A DNA stretch of 64,000 nt. Source: Dysgonamonadaceae bacterium. GTDB taxonomy: Bacteria > Bacteroidota > Bacteroidia > Bacteroidales > Dysgonomonadaceae. Shown here piece by piece: positions 26,712 to 35,550 of this stretch (positions are counted from its first letter, which is position 1; every line of letters starts with the position of its first letter). Under the pieces are notes generated by a model, which searched no databases, had not been told where the DNA came from, and saw nothing but the letters and a program-made list of their open reading frames with translations. Position numbers and translations under genes: made by a program. Location of the stretch: NCBI GenBank assembly GCA_031254645.1, contig JAIRUA010000007.1:1-64000 (forward strand), in the 5' to 3' direction.

Positions 26712-27182
26712 TCACCAATCAAACGTGTATCTCAAACTAACGCCAAAACCAAAATACCAATGGTTTGTGTAGTTGCCCGTGAAATTAATGGCAGGTTTCC
26801 AATCGACGGAAAGAGAAAATGGTGCATTAGGAAATGCGTATTCTAAGCCGCCAATTAAATCGGCGCCAAACAAAAAGGAATTGTTCCCATTGTTCGGACT
26901 TTTATTGAGACTGCCAATATGCGCACCAACGCCTACAAACCAATCCAAATTATCATACCCAAGAACAGGATTTTGATACACCCACATTCCGGTTACTTTG
27001 AAATAATCGGGCGAAAAACTCAATATTCCTTCCACCGCATTTGCCGGCATAAAGAACTGTTTCAATGTAATTCCATTGTCAAATCCCACTCGCAAACCAA
27101 GACCGGTGTTATGATTTTGGGCACTTAACGGTATTGCAAATAATGCAATGAATAACGCGGCATAAAATAGTTTCTGTTTCAT
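26712..27182 (-). CDS. Small secreted beta-barrel-like protein between kinase and regulator
   Basis: A 156-residue protein with signal peptide (FYAALFIALFAIPLSAQ) and short amphipathic strands rich in glycine, tyrosine and tryptophan, ending SLRYTFDW. It resembles small outer-membrane barrels, but I recognise no family. It is 12 bp downstream of the kinase gene and 42 bp upstream of the regulator gene, so it is co-transcribed with both. It may be the sensed component or an accessory of this two-component system. Confidence 0.8.
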   Translation of the reverse strand: MKQKLFYAALFIALFAIPLSAQNHNTGLGLRVGFDNGITLKQFFMPANAVEGILSFSPDYFKVTGMWVYQNPVLGYDNLDWFVGVGAHIGSLNKSPNNGNNSFLFGADLIGGLEYAFPNAPFSLSVDWKPAINFTGNYTNHWYFGFGVSLRYTFDW

Positions 27183-27194
27183 ATTTTCATATTT

Positions 27195-28235
27195 TTAATT
27201 TTTTATCAATGGAATTTCCACACGAAAAACATTATCTGCATTGCTGATGATAACTTCTTCTTGAAACAACAATTTGTATCGTTCACAAAGATTTGCCAAA
27301 CCAATTCCTGAACTTACAGAAGTAGATTCTTTGGCTCGAATATTGTTTTCAACCACGATTGTATCTGTTTCTGTAGTAAAAATTCTTACAGTTAGCGGAT
27401 ATTTCGCGCTGATAACATTGTGTTTAATGGCATTTTCAACCAGTAGTTGAATACTTATCGGCATAATATTGTACGATAAATATTTTTCCAAAATATTGGT
27501 GTTTATTCGAAAATTTTCGCCGTAACGTATTCTTATCAAATGAGCATACGAGTTAGTAAAATCTATTTCGTCGCGTAGTGTTGTAGTTTCTTTGTTTTGA
27601 ATTGTATATCGAAATACGGAGGATAACTTTTCCACATATTCACGCGCTCGATTGTTTTCAAAACTAATCAATCCGTTGAGCGTATTCAATGAATTGAACA
27701 GAAAATGCGGGTCGATTTGGTTTTTCAATGCTTCGTAACGATTCCGTATGTTTTCAGCGATAAGTCGCTCATTTTCAATAAGAATTTGTTGTCGTAAGTG
27801 ATTACTATACAGTTGTGAGGTTGCGAGCCAAATAATAACTGCAAGTACAAGATTACTTACCATTTGGATGACAATGACTAATGCTCGTACTTCAAGTTCC
27901 TCTTTAATCAAAGCTGAAACGAAGTAAGCAATAACACCTAAGCTAAAAGTCATTGTAAAACAGCCAAATATGATAATGAGCGTTTTTCTGTTTGTGGATA
28001 ATGGAAGCTGTATTATCTTGAAAGCGAACTGGAATAATAGGAAGATTATCAATGCGCTACCTAAAAAGGCTTTCCCCGACTGAAACAATCGCCAATCTAC
28101 ATATCGTGAATTTTCACCAAACATCGTTACAAATATATTTAATATGCTGATAAATGAGGAAATAGATATGGCCAAAGTCAATGCTATTCTCCAATTCAGA
28201 GGATTTGTATTTTTTTTCACAAAAATGGGTGTCAT
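27195..28235 (-). CDS. LytS-type sensor histidine kinase
   Basis: A 346-residue kinase with four membrane helices (about 15-155), a coiled linker, His_kinase motif IDPHFLFNSLNTL (His about 197), N-box LLVENAIKHN (about 288) and a GIGLANLCERY G-box (about 320). Signals are likely sensed within the membrane or through the small barrel protein encoded next. It pairs with the LytTR regulator at 25908-26669. A promoter box TATATTTG is at 28265-28272. Confidence 0.93.
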   Translation of the reverse strand: MTPIFVKKNTNPLNWRIALTLAISISSFISILNIFVTMFGENSRYVDWRLFQSGKAFLGSALIIFLLFQFAFKIIQLPLSTNRKTLIIIFGCFTMTFSLGVIAYFVSALIKEELEVRALVIVIQMVSNLVLAVIIWLATSQLYSNHLRQQILIENERLIAENIRNRYEALKNQIDPHFLFNSLNTLNGLISFENNRAREYVEKLSSVFRYTIQNKETTTLRDEIDFTNSYAHLIRIRYGENFRINTNILEKYLSYNIMPISIQLLVENAIKHNVISAKYPLTVRIFTTETDTIVVENNIRAKESTSVSSGIGLANLCERYKLLFQEEVIISNADNVFRVEIPLIKN

Positions 28236-28264
28236 ACTTTTTATATGTACTTTTTTCTAATCTG

Positions 28265-28272
28265 CAAATATA
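28265..28272 (-). promoter_or_regulatory. Promoter -7 box of the kinase/barrel/regulator operon
   Basis: TATATTTG on the minus strand, 29 bp before the start at 28235. Confidence 0.5.
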
Positions 28273-28388
28273 TGGATAAAAGCGTAAATCGGCTAATAAA
28301 TATCCGCCGAAACGGAATTTTTGGGGACTAAAAAGACAAAAATAGTTCATTCTATGACAATTAATTTAGAAACTATTTCGATTTTTAT

Positions 28389-28396
28389 TACCTTTG
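28389..28396 (+). promoter_or_regulatory. Promoter -7 box of ispE
   Basis: TACCTTTG, 19 bp upstream of the ATG at 28416. Confidence 0.6.
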
Positions 28397-28415
28397 TGGA
28401 AAAGAAAAAAGTCAA

Positions 28416-29225
28416 ATGATTTGCTTCCCAAACGCCAAAATAAATCTCGGACTCAACATCGTTTCAAAACGACCGGATGGTTATCACAATCTCGAAACCG
28501 TTTTTTATCCTATCGGATTAAAAGATGCGTTGGAAATAGTGTCATCTGTGAGTGGCGAGAAATATCGTTTTTTTCAATCGGGCATTTATATTCAGGAAAA
28601 TACCGATGACAATTTGGTGATAAAAGCGTTGAATTTGATTTCGGAAGAAAAAGATATTCCGCCCATTGATATTCATTTGTTGAAAAAAATTCCTTTTGGT
28701 GCGGGATTAGGTGGTGGCTCGTCGGATGCGGCATTTATGCTTCGATTGTTAAACGAGACTTTTCAGCTTCAATATTCCGATGAAAAATTGATGCAATTGG
28801 CTACAAAAATCGGTGCCGATTGTCCGTTTTTTATCAAAAATCGTCCTGCATTTGCTACCGGTATTGGCGACGAATTGGAGGATATTAATATCAATCTCGA
28901 CAACTATTTTTTCATATTGGTAAAACCACCAATCGCCGTTCCTACAAAAGATGCTTACGCAATGATTATGCCGCAACAACCCGAAATTTCATTAAAAGAA
29001 ATCGTGCAACTTCCTATTTCCGAATGGAAAAATGTGGTGAGAAACGATTTTGAAGTGCCTGTTTTCAAAAAATATCCCGAAATTTCCGCGGTAAAAAATC
29101 GATTGTACGATTTGGGAGCAATTTATGCTTCGATGAGTGGGTCTGGGTCGGCGGTTTTTGGGATTTTTGAGAAAAAAATTGATGTTGAAGATGAGTTTGA
29201 CGGGTGTTTTGTGTGGAAAAAGTAA
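28416..29225 (+). CDS. ispE: 4-diphosphocytidyl-2-C-methyl-D-erythritol kinase
   Basis: A 269-residue GHMP kinase. It starts with FPNAKINLGLNIVSKRPDGYHNLET, the IspE signature with the catalytic Lys, has the ATP-binding PFGAGLGGGSSDAA loop (about 93-106), and the C-terminal MSGSGSAVFGIF motif (about 237). It phosphorylates CDP-methylerythritol in the non-mevalonate route to isoprenoid precursors. It has its own promoter and no pathway neighbours here; a Y1-transposase element lies just downstream. Confidence 0.96.
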   Translation: MICFPNAKINLGLNIVSKRPDGYHNLETVFYPIGLKDALEIVSSVSGEKYRFFQSGIYIQENTDDNLVIKALNLISEEKDIPPIDIHLLKKIPFGAGLGGGSSDAAFMLRLLNETFQLQYSDEKLMQLATKIGADCPFFIKNRPAFATGIGDELEDININLDNYFFILVKPPIAVPTKDAYAMIMPQQPEISLKEIVQLPISEWKNVVRNDFEVPVFKKYPEISAVKNRLYDLGAIYASMSGSGSAVFGIFEKKIDVEDEFDGCFVWKK

Positions 29226-29242
29226 ATATTTTTAGACCAAAA

Positions 29243-29334
29243 GGCTTGAAAAGCCAAATTTTCATAACCGTAGGTCAAAGCGAAGCGGCGACCTGCGGAC
29301 AAAACGCAACACTAAACATCTGCCTGAAAGGCAG
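29243..29334. repeat. Left palindrome cluster of the Y1-transposase element
   Basis: Hairpin GGCTTGAAAAGCC (29243-29255); CCGTAGGTC/GACCTGCGG (29268-29298); and CTGCCTGAAAGGCAG (29320-29334), ending 15 bp before the transposase start. These are likely single-strand hairpins recognised by the transposase. Confidence 0.9.
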
Positions 29335-29349
29335 AACCAAAACAATTAT

Positions 29350-29799
29350 ATGAGTTATGTAAAACTATTATATCACGTTGTTTTCTGCACAAAACACAGA
29401 AAAAATACAATTCCCGAAGCACACGAAAAGGAATTGTATGCTTACATTATGGGCATTATCAATAACAAAAAATCGAAACTTTATCGCATTGGCGGAACAG
29501 AAAATCATTTACATTTGCTATTTGATATGCACCCAACTTTTGCACTATCTGATTTTATGCGAGAAATAAAAGAACATTCGAGCAAATGGTTAAAACTAAA
29601 TCCTAACTTTCCCGATTTTGAAGGTTGGGCAGTCAGTTTCGCAGGATTTACTTATAATTTGAACGACAAGCAGATGATTACCAATTATATTATCAATCAA
29701 AAAGAACATCATAAAATAATCAGTTTTGAAGATGAATACAGGCAATTTTTAATTGATAATGGGATAGAAATCGACGAAAAATATTTTTTGAAAAATTGA
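29350..29799 (+). CDS. Y1-family (REP-associated) tyrosine transposase
   Basis: A 149-residue HUH single-strand transposase. The HUH motif is H53-L-H55 in GGTENHLHLLF, and the likely catalytic tyrosine is Y113 in ITNYIINQKEHH. These enzymes cut and rejoin single-stranded DNA at hairpins and use no terminal dimer of long inverted repeats. Length and the flanking palindromes fit REP-associated transposases (RAYT), which may be domesticated to move REP sequences. IS200 TnpA is the alternative. The frame is intact and could be active. Confidence 0.92.
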   Translation: MSYVKLLYHVVFCTKHRKNTIPEAHEKELYAYIMGIINNKKSKLYRIGGTENHLHLLFDMHPTFALSDFMREIKEHSSKWLKLNPNFPDFEGWAVSFAGFTYNLNDKQMITNYIINQKEHHKIISFEDEYRQFLIDNGIEIDEKYFLKN

Positions 29800-29806
29800 A
29801 AGGGTT

Positions 29807-29897
29807 CTGCCTTTCAGGCAGTTTTCCTCGTAGCTTTGCTACCTTAGGTCGTCGCTTCGCTTTGACCTAAGGTTATGAAAATTTGGCTTTTCAAGCC
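29807..29897. repeat. Right palindrome cluster of the Y1-transposase element
   Basis: CTGCCTTTCAGGCAG (29807-29821), CCTTAGGTC/GACCTAAGG (29842-29872) and hairpin GGCTTTTCAAGCC (29885-29897). It is the inverted counterpart of the left cluster, starting 8 bp after the transposase stop. Confidence 0.9.
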
Positions 29898-29934
29898 ACT
29901 CTATAAAAATCAAACAAATACTTAACTAAAATAT

Positions 29935-32481
29935 ATGACTAAAAAAATCTTCCCGTGCCTCATTGCACTAACATTACTAGCAGCAAATTTATTTGCACAA
30001 CAAACATTTTCGCCCGAACGGATTTACACAACTACATCAATCCCGCTGCAAAAGCCGGTAATACTGGACAGTGTAAACCTGCGCGACACCAAATTTTCCG
30101 ACGAAATATTACTCACAACACCGGTTTCATTTCCGGCACAAGAGCGTTTCACTACCGTATTAATGCCCGACACGGCAGGATTTTTCCATTTGCCCAAACC
30201 GCAAACCGAAAGAGCGTTTCAATTGCTTTCGTTTTTCGTTTCCGGTAATCAATTCGGCAAAGGAACGCTCACGGTAACATCGCCTAATCAACTCGAATTG
30301 TGGGTGGACGGCACCCGGCGCACTACCAAAACGCAGGCAAACGATAGCCTACACCAAGCCGGCTCGGTCAATTACACATTGAACGGAAATATCAACAATC
30401 AACGTGTTGTTATCAAGATGCTTACTTCAAACGAAAACGAATTGGCACCTGCAGTAAAAATCGAAGTAAAAACCGATGCTGAAAATGAAAATCTCATTTA
30501 TACATTTAGTAATAGCGACGAACGTCTTATTCAAATCCAAGATATTTTGGAAGGAAGACACGTAGGTTCTTCACAAATTTCGCCAAAAGGCAGATTCGTG
30601 CGATTGAATATCAGCGAAACACTTCCGGGTGGCGAATCGCGCAGTTTTGTAGAGATTTATGACACGCGTACCAATCGTACCATTATATCGGAACCCAATA
30701 ATCGTCAGAATCTCAACTGGTTTCCAAATAGCGACTTACTTACTTTTACGCGTGATACGGAAAACGGCAGAACATTGTTTACACTCGATCCGCTGACAAT
30801 GGAAATCAAAACACTTGCCGAAAATCTTCCGAGAGAAAACTTTACGCTTGCACCCGATGGAAAATCCCTGTTTTTCTCAACGCGTGAAACCATCAATGTA
30901 ACAGCACCCAATCAATTAAACAGATTGATTAGCATCAATGACCGTTTGCCCGGCAATCGCGACCGTCATTTTCTTTTCCGTCATCATTTCGATACAGGAC
31001 TTACGCAACAACTGACATTCGGTCGTCGCTCGGCATCCATCAGCGATATTTCTAACGATGTGAAATATATGCTTTTCTCTACTTTTGCCGAAGATCTGAC
31101 GGAACGCCCATTCAGAACGAGTTCGCTTTACAAGCTCAATCTCGAAACAATGGCGATTGATACGATTTGGGAAGACCAACGCTTTATCAGTTCGGCTCGT
31201 TTTTCACCCGACAATACGCAACTTCTCGTCTTAGCGAGTGCCGAAGCATTTGACGGCATCGGCGAAAATATTCTTCCCGGACAGATTTCGAATTTTTACA
31301 ATAATTCGGCATTTATCTACGATTTGGCGACGAAAAGAGTCGACCCAATCACGAAAAATTTCAACCCAAGCATATCTTCGCAAATGTGGAGCAAACACGA
31401 TGGACATATTTATTTTCGTACCGACGATCGCGATCGTGTAACTGTGTATCGCTACAATGTGCGCACAAGAAATTTTGAGCTACTACCTCTAAAAGAAGAT
31501 GTTGTACGTGTCTTTAATCTTGCTGACGATGCTGCATTCGCCACATATGTGGGACAAAGTTCATCAAATTCCAATCGTGCGTATCTATTGAATTTACGCA
31601 ATTTGCAATCCATATTGATTTCCGACCCATTCGCCGAAAGATTAAATACACTCACGCTTGGCGAAGTGAGGGATTGGAATTTTACAAGCTCTTTTGGCGA
31701 TGTCATCGAAGGTCGATATATTTTGCCGCCAAATTTTGACCCGACGAAAAAATATCCGCTCATTGTATATTATTATGCGGGGACAACACCCACAACACGC
31801 ATTTTCGAAAGTACTTATCCGTTACACGTGTATGCAGCGCAAGGCTTCGTAGTTTACACACTGCAGCCAAGTGGTACAATCGGCTACGGACAGGAGTTTG
31901 CAGCACGCCACGTCAATGGTTGGGGCGGACAAACGGCTGACGAAATCATCGAAGGTACAAAAAAATTCGTTGCTGCGCATTCGTTTATTGACGGTTTAAA
32001 AATCGGAAATATCGGCGCTTCTTATGGCGGATTTATGACGCAATATCTCATCACAAAAACCGATATTTTTGCCGCTTCCGTTTCGCACGCCGGTATTAGT
32101 AATATCACAAGTTATTGGGGTGAAGGATTTTGGGGATTTTCGTATAGCGGAGGTGCAAGCGCCGGCAGTTTCCCTTGGAACAACCGACAGTTGTATGTTG
32201 AACACAGTCCGCTTTTTCACGCCGACAGAATTAATACGCCGTTGTTGCTTTTACACGGAAGCGAAGACACAAATGTGCCTATTGGCGAAAGTATTCAGAT
32301 GTTTAAGGCGTTAAAGCTACTGGGAAGACCGGTTGAATTTATCGAAGTAGCCGGCGAAAACCACTCCATTCAACAATATGATAGACGCATTGCGTGGAAT
32401 TACGCTATTTATGCTTGGTTTGCGAAATGGTTGAAAGATGATTCAAATTGGTGGAATTCGATGTATTCGGACGGGTTATAA
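29935..32481 (+). CDS. S9-family prolyl oligopeptidase/dipeptidyl peptidase
   Basis: An 848-residue exported serine peptidase with signal peptide (LIALTLLAANLFAQQ). A beta-propeller-like region (about 200-580) precedes an alpha/beta-hydrolase domain. The catalytic triad is Ser in GASYGGF (about 695), Asp in HGSEDTNVP (about 778) and His in GENHSI (about 809). Such enzymes release dipeptides or cleave peptides after proline or other residues in the periplasm, which suits a peptide-using Bacteroidales. It is longer than classical DPP-IV (about 720) because of an extra N-terminal domain. It ends at a long palindrome that probably terminates transcription. Confidence 0.93.
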   Translation: MTKKIFPCLIALTLLAANLFAQQTFSPERIYTTTSIPLQKPVILDSVNLRDTKFSDEILLTTPVSFPAQERFTTVLMPDTAGFFHLPKPQTERAFQLLSFFVSGNQFGKGTLTVTSPNQLELWVDGTRRTTKTQANDSLHQAGSVNYTLNGNINNQRVVIKMLTSNENELAPAVKIEVKTDAENENLIYTFSNSDERLIQIQDILEGRHVGSSQISPKGRFVRLNISETLPGGESRSFVEIYDTRTNRTIISEPNNRQNLNWFPNSDLLTFTRDTENGRTLFTLDPLTMEIKTLAENLPRENFTLAPDGKSLFFSTRETINVTAPNQLNRLISINDRLPGNRDRHFLFRHHFDTGLTQQLTFGRRSASISDISNDVKYMLFSTFAEDLTERPFRTSSLYKLNLETMAIDTIWEDQRFISSARFSPDNTQLLVLASAEAFDGIGENILPGQISNFYNNSAFIYDLATKRVDPITKNFNPSISSQMWSKHDGHIYFRTDDRDRVTVYRYNVRTRNFELLPLKEDVVRVFNLADDAAFATYVGQSSSNSNRAYLLNLRNLQSILISDPFAERLNTLTLGEVRDWNFTSSFGDVIEGRYILPPNFDPTKKYPLIVYYYAGTTPTTRIFESTYPLHVYAAQGFVVYTLQPSGTIGYGQEFAARHVNGWGGQTADEIIEGTKKFVAAHSFIDGLKIGNIGASYGGFMTQYLITKTDIFAASVSHAGISNITSYWGEGFWGFSYSGGASAGSFPWNNRQLYVEHSPLFHADRINTPLLLLHGSEDTNVPIGESIQMFKALKLLGRPVEFIEVAGENHSIQQYDRRIAWNYAIYAWFAKWLKDDSNWWNSMYSDGL

Positions 32482-32610
32482 TATGCTAATTTGCTAATAA
32501 ATAATGTGCTAATGCAAAGCAATAGATTACTTAATTAGAAAAAGCGCGGATATTGATTAAGATATCCGCGCTTTGCATTAGCACATTATTTATTAGCAAA
32601 TTAGCATATT
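32480..32610. terminator. 41-bp perfect palindrome (GCTAAT family), bidirectional terminator
   Basis: Arms 32480-32520 and 32570-32610 are exact reverse complements (41/41). Inside is a second hairpin, AAAGCGCGGATAT/ATATCCGCGCTTT. It lies between convergent genes and overlaps the stop codon of the peptidase by two bases. Confidence 0.9.
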
Positions 32611-32614
32611 AATT

Positions 32615-35158
32615 TTACCCGCATTTCGAAGCGCCACAATTCGTACACTTCAAACAACCTTCCTGAAACACAAGCGTTTCCTGAGCACAAACCGGACATT
32701 TTTGCCCTTTGGCTTCGGCGTGGTTTGGCAGGTATTTTTTGAGTGCACGTTCAACACCGTTTTTCCACGTATTAATGGTTTCGCTGTCGAGTTCGAGCCC
32801 ATTTACGAGCTTGATTACTTGATCGATAGGCATTCCGTAACGAAGTACACCCGAAATCAATTTGGCATAATTCCAAAATTCGGGGTCAAACTTGCTATCT
32901 AATCCTTCGATAGTGATTTTGTAACCTTTACGGTTTTTGAATTGAAAATCGTATCGCTTAACTCCTTCATTATCATACGCTTTAATAATCGTTCCCGAAT
33001 GAACGTTTTTCGGAAGCATAATGCCATCGTCTTCATCGTTAATCCCGGTAAAAATTTCATACGGACGACCGTTGAGCAAGCCGATAAATGCAATCCATTT
33101 CTCTTTATTGTTCTGAAATTTAATCACATCAGCTTCCAATTCCGTAGGACGTGAAGTTACAATTTGTGGTAATTCGTAGCAATCTTCGTCTTTTTTCGAT
33201 TCTTCTTTTTTGTCGTTCGAAATAAGTACGCCCGCACGCGAACCGTCACGATAAACCGTACAACCTTTACAGCCACTTTCCCACGCTTCCATATAAAGCT
33301 GCCCTACAAGCTCTTCCGACACATCAGCGGGCAAATTAATGGTTACACTAATTGAATGATCAACCCATTTTTGAACGCGCCCTTGCATTTTTACTTTTTG
33401 TAACCAATCCACATCGTTGGAAGTAGCTTTGTAGTAAGGTGATTTTGCTACAAGTTCATCAATTTCTTCGTTGGAATAATTTTTAGTAGTCTGGTAACCA
33501 TTCGCTTCCATCCACGTAACAAATTTATGATGAAACACGACATACTCTTCCCACGAATCACCGTTTTCGTCTATAAAATCTACTTTTACGTCTTTATCGT
33601 TCGGATTTACTTTGCGACGACGTTTGTAAACCGGCATAAAAACAGGCTCAATGCCCGACGTGGTTTGCGACATCAAACTCGTTGTTCCTGTTGGTGCAAT
33701 CGTAAGACAAGCGATATTTCTTCGTCCATACTGCACCATATCTTTATACATTTGAGGATCTGCATCTTTCAAGCGATTGATGAAAGGGTTTTTTTCTTCA
33801 CGTTTCGCATCGAATACTTCAAATGCGCCACGCTCTTTTGCCAGCTCTACTGAAGATGCATAAGCATTCAATGCTACTGTTCGCTGCACTTTTTCTGCAA
33901 AATCGTTTCCTTCATCGCTGCCATATCTGATACCTAACGCCGCCAACATATCGCCTTCGGCAGTGATTCCCACGCCGGTACGACGACCTTGCAGCGTTTT
34001 TCGTTGAATTTTTTTCCACAAATGACGTTCTGTTGCCCTCACTTCGTCCGATTCGGGGTCGGCTTCGATTTTTTCGAGGATTTTATCGATTTTTTCTGCT
34101 TCCAAATCAATAATATCGTCCATAATACGCTGCGCCAATCGCACGTGTTTTCCGAACAATTCGAAATCAAAGTAAGCATTTTCTTTGAATGGATTTACGA
34201 CATATGAATAGAGGTTGATTGCCAACAATCGACAACTGTCATACGGACACAAAGGGATTTCGCCACACGGATTCGTAGAAACAGTATGAAAACCAAGATC
34301 AGCATAACAATCGGCAACCGATTCGCGAATAATCGTATCCCAAAACAACACGCCCGGCTCTGCCGAACGCCACGCATTGTGCACAATTTTCTGCCAAAGT
34401 TCTGTGGCGTTAATAGTTTTTGTGTATTTTGGCTTGGTAGAATTAATCGGATATTGTTGAACATAAGGTCTGTTTTCCGATGCAGCTCGCATAAATTCAT
34501 CGTCGAGTTTTACCGAAATATTCGCACCCGTTACTTTTCCTTGTTCGAGCTTTGCATCGATAAAGTCCTCAGAATCGGGGTGTTTGATAGAAACGCTCAA
34601 CATCAGCGCACCACGACGACCATCTTGTGCCACTTCGCGTGTAGAGTTTGAATAACGTTCCATAAACGGCGCCAATCCGGTGGAAGTAAGTGCCGAATTT
34701 TTCACAGGCGAGCCTTTGGGGCGGATGTGCGAAAGGTCATGTCCCACTCCACCGCGACGTTTCATCAATTGTACTTGCTCCTCATCTACACGGATAATAG
34801 CACCATACGAATCGGCGCTACCTTCCATACCAATCACAAAACAGTTTGATAATGAAGCTACTTGAAAATTATTACCGATTCCGGTCATCGGACTTCCTTG
34901 CGGAATAATGTAACGGAATTTGTCGAACAAATCAAACAATTCTTTTTCATTCAGCGGATTGGCGTATTTTTTTTCGATTCGCGCCACTTCGTCCGCCAAT
35001 CGTCGGTGCATATCTTCGGGCGACTTTTCGTAAATATCGCCGAGACTGTCTTTCAACGCATATTTGCTTACCCATACTTTGGCAGCAAGTTCATCGCCTT
35101 GAAAGTATTCCAACGATGCTTGATAGGCTTCGTCAAAAGTGTAAATTTTCTTTTCCAT
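32615..35158 (-). CDS. nrdJ: Adenosylcobalamin-dependent (class II) ribonucleotide reductase
   Basis: An 847-residue class II reductase that makes deoxyribonucleotides with B12 and needs neither oxygen nor a separate radical subunit, which fits an anaerobe. Visible are NPCGEIPLCPYDSCRL with the active-site cysteine region, APTGTTSLM phosphate-binding loop, and a C-terminal zinc-ribbon-like CPVC...CTNCGASKCG that regenerates the active-site thiols. The start MEKKIYTFDEAY (35158) is chosen; an upstream in-frame start at 35299 adds 47 residues without homology. No cobalamin riboswitch was recognised upstream. Confidence 0.93.
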   Translation of the reverse strand: MEKKIYTFDEAYQASLEYFQGDELAAKVWVSKYALKDSLGDIYEKSPEDMHRRLADEVARIEKKYANPLNEKELFDLFDKFRYIIPQGSPMTGIGNNFQVASLSNCFVIGMEGSADSYGAIIRVDEEQVQLMKRRGGVGHDLSHIRPKGSPVKNSALTSTGLAPFMERYSNSTREVAQDGRRGALMLSVSIKHPDSEDFIDAKLEQGKVTGANISVKLDDEFMRAASENRPYVQQYPINSTKPKYTKTINATELWQKIVHNAWRSAEPGVLFWDTIIRESVADCYADLGFHTVSTNPCGEIPLCPYDSCRLLAINLYSYVVNPFKENAYFDFELFGKHVRLAQRIMDDIIDLEAEKIDKILEKIEADPESDEVRATERHLWKKIQRKTLQGRRTGVGITAEGDMLAALGIRYGSDEGNDFAEKVQRTVALNAYASSVELAKERGAFEVFDAKREEKNPFINRLKDADPQMYKDMVQYGRRNIACLTIAPTGTTSLMSQTTSGIEPVFMPVYKRRRKVNPNDKDVKVDFIDENGDSWEEYVVFHHKFVTWMEANGYQTTKNYSNEEIDELVAKSPYYKATSNDVDWLQKVKMQGRVQKWVDHSISVTINLPADVSEELVGQLYMEAWESGCKGCTVYRDGSRAGVLISNDKKEESKKDEDCYELPQIVTSRPTELEADVIKFQNNKEKWIAFIGLLNGRPYEIFTGINDEDDGIMLPKNVHSGTIIKAYDNEGVKRYDFQFKNRKGYKITIEGLDSKFDPEFWNYAKLISGVLRYGMPIDQVIKLVNGLELDSETINTWKNGVERALKKYLPNHAEAKGQKCPVCAQETLVFQEGCLKCTNCGASKCG

Positions 35159-35550
35159 ATTTCTTATAAAACTGTATTTATGAGATGAATAACGTTCGTG
35201 ATCCGATTTCCAAAATGTAAAAACAATCCTTTCCCAACAACTGATTCTATTTGAGACTACAAAATTGAGAAAAGTTTTGAAAAGCACAAAATAAATCAAC
35301 GATTATTTATCAACATAAAGTTAAGTTTTCCAAAATAAAAATTAAGCATCTGTATATCAATCTATTTTGTTTATAAATCAGAAATAAAATTTTCAAAAAA
35401 GATAATTCTATAAAAACAAAAGATAGTAAAAGACGCAACTATTATTCAAAAAATAAGGGCGAGAATATAATATTCAGCCCTTATCTTATGTTACCAAAAG
35501 TACACTATAAGTTTGTTCAACCTACGAATGGTGCTATGTTTAACATTTTT
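35159..35550. other. Intergenic region between nrdJ and lepA
   Basis: This 392-bp AT-rich region holds the lepA terminator (35446-35487). The remainder should hold the nrdJ promoter, but no clean TAnnTTTG box was found, and no riboswitch or reading frame was recognised. Confidence 0.6.
35446..35487 (-). terminator. Rho-independent terminator after lepA
   Basis: ATAAGGGC (35453-35460) and GCCCTTAT (35477-35484) form an 8-bp stem followed on the minus strand by a T-run. Confidence 0.85.

Larger units (their letters stand above)
29243..29897 (+). mobile_element. Y1 (IS200/RAYT-type) transposase element with inverted palindromic ends
   Basis: One Y1 transposase gene lies between two palindrome clusters that are near-perfect inverted copies of each other. 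No second gene (tnpB) is present. A single transposase with palindromes of its own and a gene-free relative at 12675-12792 fits a REP-associated tyrosine transposase system. Confidence 0.85.

Noticed and set aside
32615-35299. Longer start for nrdJ at 35299
   Set aside because: The extra 47 residues are AT-rich leader sequence without homology; MEKKIYTF at 35158 is the natural start.
35159-35445. Possible cobalamin riboswitch ahead of nrdJ
   Set aside because: The conserved B12-box bases were not found on reading both strands.
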